Positions 46,870-56,340 are shown, numbered from the stretch's first letter. The stretch: DNA of 64,000 bases from Pirellulales bacterium (GCA_033762255.1 JANRLT010000014.1:62001-126000), one strand, 5' to 3'. The notes: generated by a model not told the origin, from the letters alone. Numbers and translations are program-made.

Positions 46870-47361
46870 ATGACTCTGGAATACATCATCAACGAGTTCG
46901 CCGACCTGGAGCCACGCGAGCGGCTGGAACTGCTCTTGGAATACTCCGAGGGTTTGCCTCCCCTGCCGTCAGAATATGAGGCCCAGCGCCTGGCGGGGGA
47001 GCACCGCGTGCACGAATGCCAAACCCCGGTCTTTCTGTGGGTAAATGTTCATCAGGAAACCACGGGGGTTGAAACACCGGATTCAGCGTCTAAAGATTCG
47101 CCGCCCGCCCAGGCCCAGGTTGAAATTCACGCCTGGGTCGCTCCCGAAGCCCCCACGGTCAAAGGTTTTGTGGCGATCCTGCGGGAGGCGTTTCATGGTC
47201 AAGCGGTGGAAACGGTCCTGGCCGCCCCGCTGGATTTGTTACAGCGGCTGGGCCTGGCGCAGGCCCTGGGCATGATGCGCACGCGGGGATTATCGGCGAT
47301 CTTGCACTACATCCGCCGACAAGTGGAGCGAGGCGGGAGCATCGATGGCTCATATACCTAA
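46870..47361 (+). CDS. sufE: SufE-family sulfur acceptor protein
   Basis: A 163-residue cytoplasmic protein. The SufE core is recognisable: IINEFADLEPRERLELLLEYSEGLPPLP, then HRVHECQTPVFLWV with the sulfur-accepting Cys50, and a C-terminal FVAILREAFHGQAVETVLAAPLDLLQRLGL. It takes persulfide from a SufS-type desulfurase. An insertion (about residues 62-80, Thr/Ser/Pro-rich) lengthens the usual 140 residues. No SufS or SufBCD gene is in the window. Confidence 0.92.
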   Translation: MTLEYIINEFADLEPRERLELLLEYSEGLPPLPSEYEAQRLAGEHRVHECQTPVFLWVNVHQETTGVETPDSASKDSPPAQAQVEIHAWVAPEAPTVKGFVAILREAFHGQAVETVLAAPLDLLQRLGLAQALGMMRTRGLSAILHYIRRQVERGGSIDGSYT

Positions 47362-47456
47362 AAGTAAATTTTCTGATGAAATCAATTTATGCTGCGGATG
47401 AGCGGACCTAGCCGTGGAGGCCGGCGCTTCGTTAAATAATATTGAGATAGGCCGAC

Positions 47457-48914
47457 TTATTTGGACTTATCGAACTTTTTGAGTAATTCACGTTTTTGCT
47501 TATCTTCATATCGTCGTTCTTCCTTCCCCCAAGTGTAAATTGTGCTAGGTATTTGACTCGCTTCGCGAAATTTGCGGGTCGCGGCCATGCTTACATCCGT
47601 ATTTTGGAGATAGAGGTGTTTAAGTTCCGGGATTTGTTCCAAGAGCCCAAAAATATCATCGGTCAACTTCGTGCTGCTTAAATTGAGATACGATAGATTT
47701 GGTAAGGGCAGGAATTTACGATAACCAGTTATTGTGAGTTTGGTTTGTTCCACGTCTAAGATTTCAAGATTGGCGAATTGTTTTAGATTCTGTGCATGGG
47801 TGTCTGTCAATTGAGTGCGAGCGAGGCTCAAGTGTCGCAAGGTATTGGAGGATTTCCAGTTATCAAATCCAGCGCCAGTCAAGGGATTACCAGAAATATC
47901 CAAGTGGCTCAACTCAGGTAAATCCGCGAGTGCGCGTAAGCCAACATCATTTATAATGTTGTACTGATACCTATTATCCTTGCCGCGCTTGAGTCCGAAT
48001 TCCAGTTTCTGCGTAATGTTCAAATTATCCGGTAAACCTGGCAACATTACATAATTGAGCTTCTTCAGTTTCGCAATGTAGGTTAATGATTCATTGCCTA
48101 GATTATTATCTTTTAGGTTGAGTTTACGCAAATTCGTCAATAGCTCTATCCCCCGTATTGTCTGGTCATTGAGCGCACATGACCGTAAATGTAATTCTTG
48201 TAGAGATGAAGCGGTAGCAAGTTGCTCCCAATGATTCAAGGTCATCGTTTCCGAAAATAACTCCAGGAATTTCAATTTGGATAATTTGGCGATTGTGCCC
48301 AAATGTTCCGGTGTAAGCGTGCTCCTTCCCAATGCAAGCGTCTCCAGATTGGGGCATGTTTCGACGACCGCACGCATTCCCTCAACTGTCAATGGATTGC
48401 CAGTTAAGGCAAGATAGTTGAGTTTCTCGAATCTAGAAAGCTTGGCAAACCCATGCCCCTGGATATCGTTATTTAGTAACACAAGAGATTCTAAATCTGG
48501 GTGCGCAGCTAACCAGGCCAAATCCTTGTCATCGGCATCGCCATCAATGGTAATTTTTTTAAAAGAGGGGAACTTCTGCAATTCCTCGGCTAATCTAATC
48601 AATTGCCCCTTGTTCAAGCCGAAGGAGATGTCCCTTAGATTGGGAAGAGTTTGAAGTTTGTCCCAAACATCCGGCGGAATTGCGACTGTGGCATTTTCGC
48701 TAATGTGTTGCCCTAACTGTAATTCTATTGTCTTAGGATCCTCTTGCGAAATTGCGTAACTAATTTCAACGCCAGCTACACGCTCTTTCAATCCCGCGAA
48801 AAACTCAACTAGATCAATCGATTCCTCTGTGGTTTGCGATAGTAATCTTGTGGTTGCAGCACAAAGACAGAAAGCAAGCAACCAACATTTGACCACACAA
48901 AGAAGATTAGACAT
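47457..48914 (-). CDS. Exported leucine-rich repeat protein
   Basis: A 485-residue protein with a signal peptide (MSNLLCVVKCWLLAFCLCAATTRLLSQ). I start at the ATG with GGAAAC upstream; another ATG lies 12 nt earlier. Residues about 90-460 are some fourteen LRR units, for example LESLVLLNNDIQGHGFAKL, LNYLALTGNPLTVEGMRAV and LSHLDISGNPLTGAGF. The C-terminus is charged (KEERRYEDKQKRELLKKFDKSK). AT-richer coding than most neighbours suggests a different history. Role unknown, probably periplasmic or surface. Confidence 0.85.
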   Translation of the reverse strand: MSNLLCVVKCWLLAFCLCAATTRLLSQTTEESIDLVEFFAGLKERVAGVEISYAISQEDPKTIELQLGQHISENATVAIPPDVWDKLQTLPNLRDISFGLNKGQLIRLAEELQKFPSFKKITIDGDADDKDLAWLAAHPDLESLVLLNNDIQGHGFAKLSRFEKLNYLALTGNPLTVEGMRAVVETCPNLETLALGRSTLTPEHLGTIAKLSKLKFLELFSETMTLNHWEQLATASSLQELHLRSCALNDQTIRGIELLTNLRKLNLKDNNLGNESLTYIAKLKKLNYVMLPGLPDNLNITQKLEFGLKRGKDNRYQYNIINDVGLRALADLPELSHLDISGNPLTGAGFDNWKSSNTLRHLSLARTQLTDTHAQNLKQFANLEILDVEQTKLTITGYRKFLPLPNLSYLNLSSTKLTDDIFGLLEQIPELKHLYLQNTDVSMAATRKFREASQIPSTIYTWGKEERRYEDKQKRELLKKFDKSK

Positions 48915-48973
48915 TGTGGTTTCCATCAAATGATATCTGATTTATCAAACCAACATTACGCGTAAACTTCCCC

Positions 48974-50344
48974 CTATAACACTTCCCGGATCGGCTCCAC
49001 GCCGCTATCCACCGGGTAGCGCGGCGTGCCCGAACCGTCAAACACCCGGTCGCGGTGCGCGTCGATCCCCAGGTTGTGATACAGCGTGGCGAACACCTCT
49101 TGAAACTTCACTGGACGATCCTTTGGCTCTTCGCCGTTCCGCGTGGTCGAGCCGATCACCTGCCCCGTCCGCATGCCACCCCCCGCCAAGATACACGCAT
49201 TCGCCTGCGGCCAGTGGTCCCGGCTGTTCATGGCGTTGATCTTGGGCGTGCGGCCAAATTCTCCCCACATCACCACCGACACATCTTTGTCCAGGCCCCG
49301 CTCGTGCAAGTCAGTGACCAACGCCCAGAGCGCTTGATCGAGCATGGGAAATTCCACCCGCGAACTGGGGAAGTTCATTCCGTCCCCGCCATGCCAATCC
49401 CAGCGGCTATAATTGAGCGCGACGTACCGCGCGCCCGCCTCGACCAGGCGCCGCGCCAGGCAAAAGTTTTCCACCATGCGGGGCGCGCCGTCGCGCTGAA
49501 ACTCGGTATCGGACTGGCCATAGCGGGCCAAAACTGCGGGGTCTTCCTTGCTCAGGTCCAGCGCGTCCCCCAGCTTGCTATCGGTCAATATGCCAAGCGC
49601 CTGCTCCATGTTGGCGTCCAGGCTTTCATATTGGGCCAGGGTGTCCGTGTCGCGGCGAAAAGTGTCCAGCGACTGGCGCAGTTGTTCGCGATCACGCAGC
49701 CGTTCCAGCGTGATTCCCCGCAGGACCATGTTGTCGGATTTTTCGCGGGCTTTTTTGCCCACGGCGTTAAAGGGGTTATGTTTCACGCCTAGGAATCCCG
49801 CCGGATAGGGGTCTCCCCAGGTTTTATTTCCCGTGGCGTACATGAGCGCCATATTGGCCGGGACGCCCGGATCGGCTTGCCCCGCCAGGCGCGACACCCA
49901 GGCTCCCGCCGTGGGCCAGCCGCCATTGGGGGCTCGTTCGTTCTTTTTGTGTCCCGTCAGGCACTGGTAGCCGTCATGGTCGCCGCTGGAATCGGACAGC
50001 GACCGGACAATGATCAGCTTGTCCATGATGCTGGCCAGCTTGGGGAATAACTCGCAAATTTCGATCCCTGGCACGTTGGTGCGAATGGGCTGAAACTCGC
50101 CCCGTATTTCGGCGGGGGCGGCAGGCTTCAAGTCAAACATATCCAAATGCGACGGTCCGCCGGGGAGATAAATATTGATGATGGCTTTGTGCGATTTACC
50201 GATGCCAGCGCGCGACTCCAATGCCAGCAAATTGGCCAGCGAGAGGCCGCCGATACCCGCTGCGCCAATGTGCAAAAACCCGCGGCGGCTGACACGGTCG
50301 CAAAAATTTGTCGCGCGATCAGGTTGACCCAGGATGGAGAGCAT
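48974..50344 (-). CDS. DUF1501 exported protein
   Basis: A 456-residue protein of the DUF1501 family, distantly sulfatase/phosphatase-like and very numerous in planctomycetes. SRRGFLHIGAAGIGGLSLANLLAL is a twin-arginine export signal. IINIYLPGGPSHLDMFDLKP, VRSLSDSSGDHDGYQCLTGHKKNE, GARYVALNYSRWDWHGG and VVMWGEFGRTPKINAMNSRDHWPQANACILAGGGMRTGQVIGST are the conserved blocks with His and Asp of the presumed metal site. It is usually paired with a DUF1549/DUF1553 cytochrome-containing gene; none is found within the window. Substrate unknown. Confidence 0.93.
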   Translation of the reverse strand: MLSILGQPDRATNFCDRVSRRGFLHIGAAGIGGLSLANLLALESRAGIGKSHKAIINIYLPGGPSHLDMFDLKPAAPAEIRGEFQPIRTNVPGIEICELFPKLASIMDKLIIVRSLSDSSGDHDGYQCLTGHKKNERAPNGGWPTAGAWVSRLAGQADPGVPANMALMYATGNKTWGDPYPAGFLGVKHNPFNAVGKKAREKSDNMVLRGITLERLRDREQLRQSLDTFRRDTDTLAQYESLDANMEQALGILTDSKLGDALDLSKEDPAVLARYGQSDTEFQRDGAPRMVENFCLARRLVEAGARYVALNYSRWDWHGGDGMNFPSSRVEFPMLDQALWALVTDLHERGLDKDVSVVMWGEFGRTPKINAMNSRDHWPQANACILAGGGMRTGQVIGSTTRNGEEPKDRPVKFQEVFATLYHNLGIDAHRDRVFDGSGTPRYPVDSGVEPIREVL

Positions 50345-50612
50345 GACGGTTACCTCGCTATTATGTCGTAATTATTGTCAAAAGTGCTTCAAGAAAGTAC
50401 GACGCGCGCAATGTTAGCTTGACGATCAACAGCCCCTCTGGGAGCGGGCCACGGATTTACACCCTTTATGGTAAGTTTATCGACCGGGCGAAGCAAGGAA
50501 AATGGCGATTTTCGGCCCAAGTGTGACGCGCGGCTCCCAAGGTGGCGAAAAAACCGTGCATTTATGCCAAAGAGAACCGTTGGCGGCGGGGTGGTAGTAA
50601 TTATTTTACATT

Positions 50613-50992
50613 TTAACTACTCGCCTGCCTCAAAAATTGAGCAATCTCTTGTTTTGTCGCCATGCTTTGGGCCGTCCGCAATACCAAGTCCACGAGCAAA
50701 TCATCCGTCGTGTTGACGCTGTGTCCGTTAAGTTCTAAAAATAGCAAAGCCGCTTCCAGACCGACCCGCTTATTCCCATCGAGGAAGGGATGATTTTTAC
50801 CAAGTGAAATAAGTAGGCGGCGGCCATTTCAAAAATGTCGGCATGCAAGAATTGTCCGCCGAACATTGCCGCTGGTTGGGCCAAGGCGGATTCTAGCAGA
50901 CCAAAATCGCGAATTCCCTCCCCACCGCCATAAGCGGCGAGCTGCGCGGCGTGGGACTCCAGGACCTCATCCAGGGATAAAAACTGAATCAT
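50613..50992 (-). pseudogene. doc: Doc/Fic-type toxin with a frameshift
   Basis: The first 63 codons (MIQFLSLDEVLESHAAQLAAYGGGEG, then LLESALAQPAAMFGG) match death-on-curing toxins, which modify EF-Tu in the known case. At a run of five A (minus strand; 50794-50798) the frame breaks. With six A the reading continues HPFLDGNKRVGLEAALLFLELNG, including the Fic motif HPFxDGNKR, to a stop at 50613. As written the protein ends with unrelated residues at 50735. This is either a decayed toxin or a homopolymer error. It overlaps or abuts the antitoxin gene. Confidence 0.85.
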
Positions 50993-50997
50993 GCCCA

Positions 50998-51225
50998 CTA
51001 CTCCGCCAGCTTTTTAAATGCTTTGTTATACTTGGCATTAATTTTACCGCGAGCCGCCCGCACCGCCGACTTACGATCAGTGGGTTGCACGGGGGCAATC
51101 CTGATGGACTCTCCATCGGTCGATAATTCAACTTGATCCGTGGGGCTAATCTTCAACAGCTCTAAAATCGGCTTATCAATCACCAGCGCGTAACTGTTGC
51201 CGTGTTTGACCAGTGTTTTGAGCAT
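50998..51225 (-). CDS. AbrB-type antitoxin partner of Doc
   Basis: A 75-residue protein with GAAGGAC before its ATG. MLKTLVKHGNSYALVIDKPILELLKISPTDQVELSTDGESIRIAPV is a SpoVT/AbrB swapped-hairpin DNA-binding domain. The basic C-terminus (RAARGKINAKYNKAFKKLAE) would bind the toxin. It lies directly upstream of the Doc gene, the usual antitoxin-first order, and probably represses its own operon. Confidence 0.9.
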   Translation of the reverse strand: MLKTLVKHGNSYALVIDKPILELLKISPTDQVELSTDGESIRIAPVQPTDRKSAVRAARGKINAKYNKAFKKLAE

Positions 51226-51301
51226 AAAAAAGTCCTTCAAGATAAGGTTGCACAATGTATCTACATTGTAGCACTTAAGTCACGCTTTGCAAAGTCAATC
51301 T

Positions 51302-51322
51302 TTTAGCAGCCGCGCTGCTAAA
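51302..51322 (-). terminator. Hairpin downstream of kbl
   Basis: TTTAGCAGC-CGC-GCTGCTAAA, a 9-bp stem with 3-nt loop, 30 nt past the kbl stop. Only a short T stretch follows, so termination is likely but not certain. Confidence 0.5.
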
Positions 51323-51351
51323 GAGTTGATAAAAGTCTTAAAATCGCGTTA

Positions 51352-52533
51352 TTACACGCCCAGGGTACGCTTCACCCGCGAAAACGCCGCCACCGCATAT
51401 TCCAAATCCTCCCTGGTATGGGCGGCGGAAAGTTGCGTGCGGATACGGGCCTTGCCTTGGGGAACAACGGGGTAACTAAACCCAATCACATAGACACCTT
51501 CGGCCAACAGCAGTTCGGCCATTTTGGCGGCGAGCGCGGCGTCCCCCAGCATGACCGGCACGATCGGGTGCTCGCCGGGGATAATGGTATAACCTGCGTC
51601 GGTCACTGCCTGGCGGAACCACTGCACATGGCCCATGAGGCGGTCGCGCAGTTCGGTGCTGGCCTCAATAATGTCGAGCGCGGCTAGCGACCCAGCGGTG
51701 ATAGGCGGGGCGACGGCGTTACTAAACAGATACGGCCGCGAGCGTTGCCGCAAATAGGCGATCACGGGCGCGCTCCCGCTAATGTAACCGCCGCTGGCCC
51801 CGCCGAGGGCCTTGCCGAGGGTGCCGGTTAGCAGGTCAATCCGTCCCAGACAGCCGTGATGTTCGTGAGTGCCGCGACCGGTCCTACCCAAAAAGCCGGT
51901 GGCGTGGCAATCGTCCATCATGACGAGCGCGTCGTATTTATCAGCCAGTTCGCAAATGCCGGGCAGGTTGGCAATCACGCCATCCATGCTAAAGACGCCG
52001 TCGGTGGCGATCATGCGAAAGCGCGCGCCAGCGGCTTCCTTAAGCTTGGCTTCCAGGTCGGACATGTCGTTGTTTTTGTAACGGAACCGCTGCGCCTTGC
52101 ACAGGCGGATGCCATCGATGATGCTGGCATGGTTCAGTTCATCGCTAATGATCGCATCCTCTGGGCCAAGGAGCGTCTCGAACAGGCCCCCATTGGCATC
52201 AAAGCAACTGGAATACAATATCGTGTCCTCGGTGCCGAGAAATCGGCTGAGGCGCGTTTCTAGTTCCTTGTGCGGGGACTGCGTGCCGCAAATAAAGCGG
52301 ACACTGGCCATGCCAAAGCCAAATTTGTCCAGTGCGGCGTGCGCGGCGGCGATCACCGCGGGGTGATCCGCCAGGCCCAGATAGTTGTTTGCGCACAGGT
52401 TGAGCACGTTGTCACGCCCACTGGCGGAAATATGCGCCCGCTGAGGAGAGGTAATCACCCGTTCGGGCTTTTCGAGACCGGCGGCAAGAAGTTCGTCAAG
52501 CCGGGATTGAATATGTGCCGTAAAATTTGACAT
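51352..52533 (-). CDS. kbl: Glycine C-acetyltransferase (2-amino-3-ketobutyrate CoA ligase)
   Basis: A 393-residue PLP enzyme. [45 protein letters not shown] and [14 protein letters not shown] are conserved blocks, followed by [18 protein letters not shown] and the PLP lysine in [16 protein letters not shown]. It cleaves 2-amino-3-ketobutyrate with CoA to glycine and acetyl-CoA. With tdh (53347-54375, same strand) it completes threonine breakdown. The start at MSNFTAH excludes an upstream frame that reads the purine-rich repeat. Confidence 0.95.
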   Translation of the reverse strand: MSNFTAHIQSRLDELLAAGLEKPERVITSPQRAHISASGRDNVLNLCANNYLGLADHPAVIAAAHAALDKFGFGMASVRFICGTQSPHKELETRLSRFLGTEDTILYSSCFDANGGLFETLLGPEDAIISDELNHASIIDGIRLCKAQRFRYKNNDMSDLEAKLKEAAGARFRMIATDGVFSMDGVIANLPGICELADKYDALVMMDDCHATGFLGRTGRGTHEHHGCLGRIDLLTGTLGKALGGASGGYISGSAPVIAYLRQRSRPYLFSNAVAPPITAGSLAALDIIEASTELRDRLMGHVQWFRQAVTDAGYTIIPGEHPIVPVMLGDAALAAKMAELLLAEGVYVIGFSYPVVPQGKARIRTQLSAAHTREDLEYAVAAFSRVKRTLGV

Positions 52534-52540
52534 GGCAAAG

Positions 52541-52625
52541 CTGCAAAAAAAGCAAGAAGAAGTGTAGCCGCAAGGAAAGCAAAAAAGGCAAAAAAGGGGG
52601 ATGGTTTGGGTAAAAGGAAATGACT
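52541..52625. repeat. Purine-rich GCAAGAA-type repeat, kbl side
   Basis: Low-complexity A/G sequence with GCAAAAAAAGCAAGAAGAA, a GCCGCAAGGA copy at 52567-52576 and AGCAAAAAAGGCAAAAAAGG. It matches in style the block at 53097-53222, on the other side of the GxxExxY gene. Confidence 0.7.
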
Positions 52626-52660
52626 GAGTTGTCGCAATCAATCTAGCACAGCTTGATAGC

Positions 52661-53056
52661 TTATTCGCCGGGGATTGCATCGGAACAGTAATATTTCTTT
52701 ACCGCAAAGGTCCGGCTGCCAAAGTTCACCAGCAGACCATGTTCCAAGCGCGTCGCCCGCAAATAGCCCAGTATCTGCGCGATATGATCGTTCAGGATTC
52801 CCGCGACCGCCTTGGCTTCCACGATCAAGGTCTGTTCGATGAGTAAATCGGCAAAAAACTCCCCCAGGATTGTGCCGTCCTCGTCATAGACTTGGCAGGG
52901 ATGCCGGGGTTGGACATGCAGGCCGCGCTTGCCCAGGCGATTAACCAGGGCGTTGACATAGACTTTTTCCAAGTGGCCCGGCCCCAAGTATTTATGGATG
53001 GCAAAACCCGTTTCCCGCACGATGTCGCACAGCTCAAAAATCGGATCCTTTTGCAT
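52661..53056 (-). CDS. GxxExxY protein, putative PDDEXK nuclease
   Basis: A 131-residue protein with GGAG 6 nt before its [16 protein letters not shown] is the GxxExxY signature, and [17 protein letters not shown] supplies the Asp and ExK of a PDDEXK nuclease core. [20 protein letters not shown] is the conserved C-terminal block. The biological role of this family is not established. It interrupts the tdh-kbl pair and is flanked on both sides by purine-rich repeats, which suggests that gene and repeats arrived as one unit. Confidence 0.92.
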   Translation of the reverse strand: MQKDPIFELCDIVRETGFAIHKYLGPGHLEKVYVNALVNRLGKRGLHVQPRHPCQVYDEDGTILGEFFADLLIEQTLIVEAKAVAGILNDHIAQILGYLRATRLEHGLLVNFGSRTFAVKKYYCSDAIPGE

Positions 53057-53096
53057 GGGTAGCTCCAAAAAGGTGGCCAGAAAAAAATTAGATTAT

Positions 53097-53306
53097 GCCG
53101 CAAGAAGAACAAGAAAGGCAAGAAATAGGGGAAGAATTAATTAGCCGCAAGAACAGCAAAATAATGCAAGAAAATGGAAAAAGAGTATATGCCGCAAAAA
53201 CAACAAAGAAAGCAAAAAAAGAGCCAAAAACTCAAGTATTGCGAAGATTCAACATCTGCCACCAGCTACTAAACAAACTCTTTGCTCTTCTTGCTATTCT
53301 TGCGGC
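53097..53306. repeat. Purine-rich repeat with inverted ends, tdh side
   Basis: GCCGCAAGAA occurs at 53097-53106 and 53144-53153, with GCCGCAAAAA at 53191-53200. The reverse complement TTCTTGCGGC is at 53297-53306, preceded by CTTCTTGCTATTC. The block could fold into a large hairpin and echoes the block at 52541-52625. Confidence 0.75.
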
Positions 53307-53346
53307 TGGCTTTCCCTGCTTGCTGTTCTTATGGCACTTTCGCGGC

Positions 53347-54375
53347 CTAGTCATGCCAGTGCAAGATCACCTTACCCGATTGTCCGCTCAGCATCACATC
53401 AAACCCCGCTTGAAAATCCACCACATCAAAATGGTGCGTAATCACCGGCGAAATATCCAACCCCGATTGCAGCATCACGGTCATTTTGTACCACGTCTCG
53501 TACATTTCCCGCCCATAAATTCCCTTGATGGTCAGCATATTAAAGACGACGGTGTTCCAGTCGATCGCCATCTCCCGCTCGGGTATTCCCAGCATGGCGA
53601 TCTTGCCTCCGTGGGCCATGTTGGCCAGCATATCCCGAAACGCGGCGGGGTTGCCCGACATCTCTAGCCCCACGTCAAAGCCTTCTTTCATGCCTAGCTG
53701 TTTTTGGGCGTCGGCCAGGGTTTGCGCGCGGACATCGACGGCCAGGTCGGCCCCCATGCGACGGGCCAGGTCCAGCCGATAGGGGTTAACATCGGTAATG
53801 ACCACATACCGCGCCCCCGCGTGTTTGGCGATGGCGACCCCCATAATGCCGATCGGCCCCGCGCCCGTAATCAGCACATCCTCGCCCAAGAGGTCAAACG
53901 ACAGCGCGGTGTGAACGGCATTGCCAAAGGGGTCAAAGATCGCCGCCGTACTGAGCGGTACGGCGGGGTCGTGGACCCACACGTTTGTCATCGGCAGCGA
54001 GATATAATCGGCAAAGGCCCCCGGCCGATTGACGCCGACCCCCTGGGTATCCTTACACAGGTGCCGCCGCCCGGCCAAGCAATTGCGGCAGCGGCCGCAA
54101 ACGACGTGCCCTTCGCCGCTAACCAGGTCACCCACGTGAAAGTCGTGCACATTCGCGCCGACTTCCACGATCCGACCAACAAATTCGTGCCCGACTGCCA
54201 TCGGGACGGGAATCGTTTTTTGGGCCCAGGCGTCCCATTTGTAAATGTGGATGTCGGTGCCACAGATGCCGGTTTGCAGCACTTGGATCAGGACATCGTT
54301 AATGCCGATCGTGGGCTGGGGAACATCCATGAGCCATAATCCGGGGGCGGCATGTTGTTTAACCAAGGCGCGCAT
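53347..54375 (-). CDS. tdh: L-threonine 3-dehydrogenase
   Basis: A 342-residue zinc alcohol dehydrogenase-family enzyme oxidising threonine to 2-amino-3-ketobutyrate with [16 protein letters not shown] (catalytic-zinc Cys), [32 protein letters not shown] (structural-zinc Cys), [12 protein letters not shown] and [22 protein letters not shown] (NAD-binding GxGxxG) are all present. [14 protein letters not shown] is a threonine dehydrogenase hallmark. First gene of the tdh-GxxExxY-kbl stretch. Confidence 0.96.
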   Translation of the reverse strand: MRALVKQHAAPGLWLMDVPQPTIGINDVLIQVLQTGICGTDIHIYKWDAWAQKTIPVPMAVGHEFVGRIVEVGANVHDFHVGDLVSGEGHVVCGRCRNCLAGRRHLCKDTQGVGVNRPGAFADYISLPMTNVWVHDPAVPLSTAAIFDPFGNAVHTALSFDLLGEDVLITGAGPIGIMGVAIAKHAGARYVVITDVNPYRLDLARRMGADLAVDVRAQTLADAQKQLGMKEGFDVGLEMSGNPAAFRDMLANMAHGGKIAMLGIPEREMAIDWNTVVFNMLTIKGIYGREMYETWYKMTVMLQSGLDISPVITHHFDVVDFQAGFDVMLSGQSGKVILHWHD

Positions 54376-54494
54376 GGTAACTGCTTTTTAAAGAAAGTTT
54401 TTGGAACAGGAAAAAATGCCCCGGCTAGTCTCGATGCGGTAAATGACCTAAAATGCCTTGACCGAGCGAATTATTATTGCAAAGGATAAAAAAG

Positions 54495-55598
54495 ATGCAA
54501 CACCGCGTGTTTCCAGTGTTTGGTGGATTTTTATTGGGGAATTTGTGTTGGTTGGCCACGATCTCCGCGCTCGCGGCGGATCCGGCCCCTCCCGCCACTG
54601 CGTCAGCTACGCCCAGTCCCTTGGAAAGTAATTTTCTTTCCAATGTGCGCCAACTGACCTTTGATAAGGATTTTACCAAGGCGGGGGAAGGGTACTTCTC
54701 TCCCGATGGCCAGGAGATCGTGTATCAAGCCGTTCCCCGGGATTACATCTTTTATCAAATATACCGTCAACCGCTGGTAGATGGGACGCCCCGGCGGGTT
54801 AGTCCGGGACGGGGGCGCACGACATGCAGTTATTTTAGTCGGGATGGCCGGGGATTGTTGTTTGCCAGCAGCCATTTGGATCCAGATTTATCCACCACCG
54901 AGGAATCCGCCCGCAAACAGGCGGCCGAAGATGCCAAAAGCGGCACGCGACGACGTTACCAGTGGGACTTTGACCCGCACATGGATATTTTTGCCGGCGA
55001 TGCCGAGGGGAAAAATCTGAAGCAACTGACCACGGAAAAAGGGTACGACGCCGAGGGAGCCTATTCGCCGGATGGCAAGCTCATCGCGTTTTGCAGCGAT
55101 CGCGACGGCGACCCGGATTTGTACATCATGAACGCCGACGGCACAAACGTGCGGCAACTGACCAATGAGCCAGGTTATGACGGCGGGCCGTTTATCTCTC
55201 CGGATGGCAAATGGGTGATCTATCGCAGCGACCGCAAGAAAGAGGGCTTTTTGCAAATCCACGCCATCGGCATCGACGGTGCGAATGATACCGCGCTCAC
55301 CGACAACGTGGGCGTAAACTGGGCCCCTTACTGGCATCCCACCCAGCCGTACATTATTTGGACCGGCGCGGACCATACCGATCCGGCGGCCCGGCCGAAT
55401 TATGATTTGTGGTTAATGAAATATGACCTGCGCGACGGGAAAATCAGTCCCGGTCCGATTACCCGGGTGACGGATCATCCCAGCGCCGATGTGCTGCCGG
55501 TCTTTTCGCCGGACGGGACCAAGCTGATGTGGACGAGCAACCGGACGGCGGATCGCCAAAGCCAGTTGTTCATTGCGAATTTTCAGTTGGGGGAGTAA
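54495..55598 (+). CDS. Exported TolB-like beta-propeller protein
   Basis: A 367-residue protein; start at the ATG with AAAGGA about 10 nt upstream. Signal peptide VFGGFLLGNLCWLATISALAADP. PD40 repeats follow: GYFSPDGQEIVYQAVP, CSYFSRDGRGLLFASS, GAYSPDGKLIAFCSDRDGDPDLYIMNADGTNVRQLTNEPGYDGGPFISPDGKWVIYRSDR and PVFSPDGTKLMWTSNR. This is the TolB propeller repeat without TolB's N-terminal domain. It probably binds or processes something in the periplasm; the partner is unknown. Divergent from tdh. Confidence 0.87.
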   Translation: MQHRVFPVFGGFLLGNLCWLATISALAADPAPPATASATPSPLESNFLSNVRQLTFDKDFTKAGEGYFSPDGQEIVYQAVPRDYIFYQIYRQPLVDGTPRRVSPGRGRTTCSYFSRDGRGLLFASSHLDPDLSTTEESARKQAAEDAKSGTRRRYQWDFDPHMDIFAGDAEGKNLKQLTTEKGYDAEGAYSPDGKLIAFCSDRDGDPDLYIMNADGTNVRQLTNEPGYDGGPFISPDGKWVIYRSDRKKEGFLQIHAIGIDGANDTALTDNVGVNWAPYWHPTQPYIIWTGADHTDPAARPNYDLWLMKYDLRDGKISPGPITRVTDHPSADVLPVFSPDGTKLMWTSNRTADRQSQLFIANFQLGE

Positions 55599-55662
55599 AA
55601 GGGAATCCTATTTCTGGCACGACTGAAGTACTTCAAAATTTCAATTGCCGTTACATTTAGTT

Positions 55663-55995
55663 ATGCCAATACCAAATGCTGAAAATGCGTTTGTTACGCG
55701 GGGAAAAATTATTGATTACCTTCTCAATTTTGAACATTCAGAAGGTGCCGCGAAGGCAGTTTGATTATATTCATTGGGGTACACAAGAGATAATTGGCAA
55801 GAATTGGCGATCGATCTCTTAGAGCTTTGCAAAAATAGCGAAACCTTCGATGTGGAAAACACGAAATTTGGTGTAAAATATAAAGTTGTGGGAGAAATTG
55901 CCAAAGAGGGATTTTATCCCGGTAAAGTGCTGACTGTGTGGATCGTAGAATCTGGTATGTTTCCCCGGCTCGTTACCGCAGTTCCTTATTCATGA
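55663..55995 (+). pseudogene. DUF6883 protein with in-frame UGA
   Basis: The frame from ATG 55663 reads MPIPNAENAFVTRGKIIDYLL then EHSEGAAKAV, meets TGA at 55762-55764 (codon 34), and continues in the same frame with LYSLGYTRDNWQELAIDLLEL to VWIVESGMFPRLVTAVPYS. Both halves match the DUF6883 layout (NAE at the start, DNW in the middle, RLVTA at the end) with no length change, so this is a single-base nonsense change rather than an indel. The stop overlaps the next gene's ATG (ATGA), as in a coupled pair. Confidence 0.75.
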
Positions 55996-56222
55996 CCATG
56001 ATTACAGAACATTCATTAGTCGCTTTAGATTGCGAAACGCCGAATGCGCGACTAAGTCGCGGCGATGTAGGAACTGTGGTGCATGTTTACGATTCGGGTC
56101 TAGCTTATGAAGTGGAGTTTGTGGATGGTGGTGGCAAAACCGTTGCGCTACTTACTTTGGAAGCGACCGCCGTGCGTAAAATACGAGCTGGTGAACTTTT
56201 GCACGCACGGCAAACAGGGTAG
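55992..56222 (+). CDS. DUF4926 protein
   Basis: A 76-residue protein. EHSLVALDCETPNARLSRGDVGTVVHVYDSGLAYEVEFVDGGGKTVALLTLEATAVRKI matches the whole of DUF4926, a small SH3-like beta barrel. It overlaps the DUF6883 gene by 4 nt. These two families are, to my knowledge, often neighbours, which suggests a toxin-antitoxin-like or other two-part module, but the function is not known. Confidence 0.88.
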   Translation: MTMITEHSLVALDCETPNARLSRGDVGTVVHVYDSGLAYEVEFVDGGGKTVALLTLEATAVRKIRAGELLHARQTG

Positions 56223-56340
56223 TTTTTCAAAGGAACTCTTTGAATCTTTCAATATACAAGTCAATTCCGAAGACGTTTTGAATTCTGCGCAATGGCGGAC
56301 CGTGGGCAGTGTAAATCAACCTACGGCGTAAACCATCCTA

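Noticed and set aside
55762-55764. Selenocysteine codon in the DUF6883 gene
   Set aside because: The family position is not a Cys or redox site and no hairpin suited to a SECIS element was apparent downstream.
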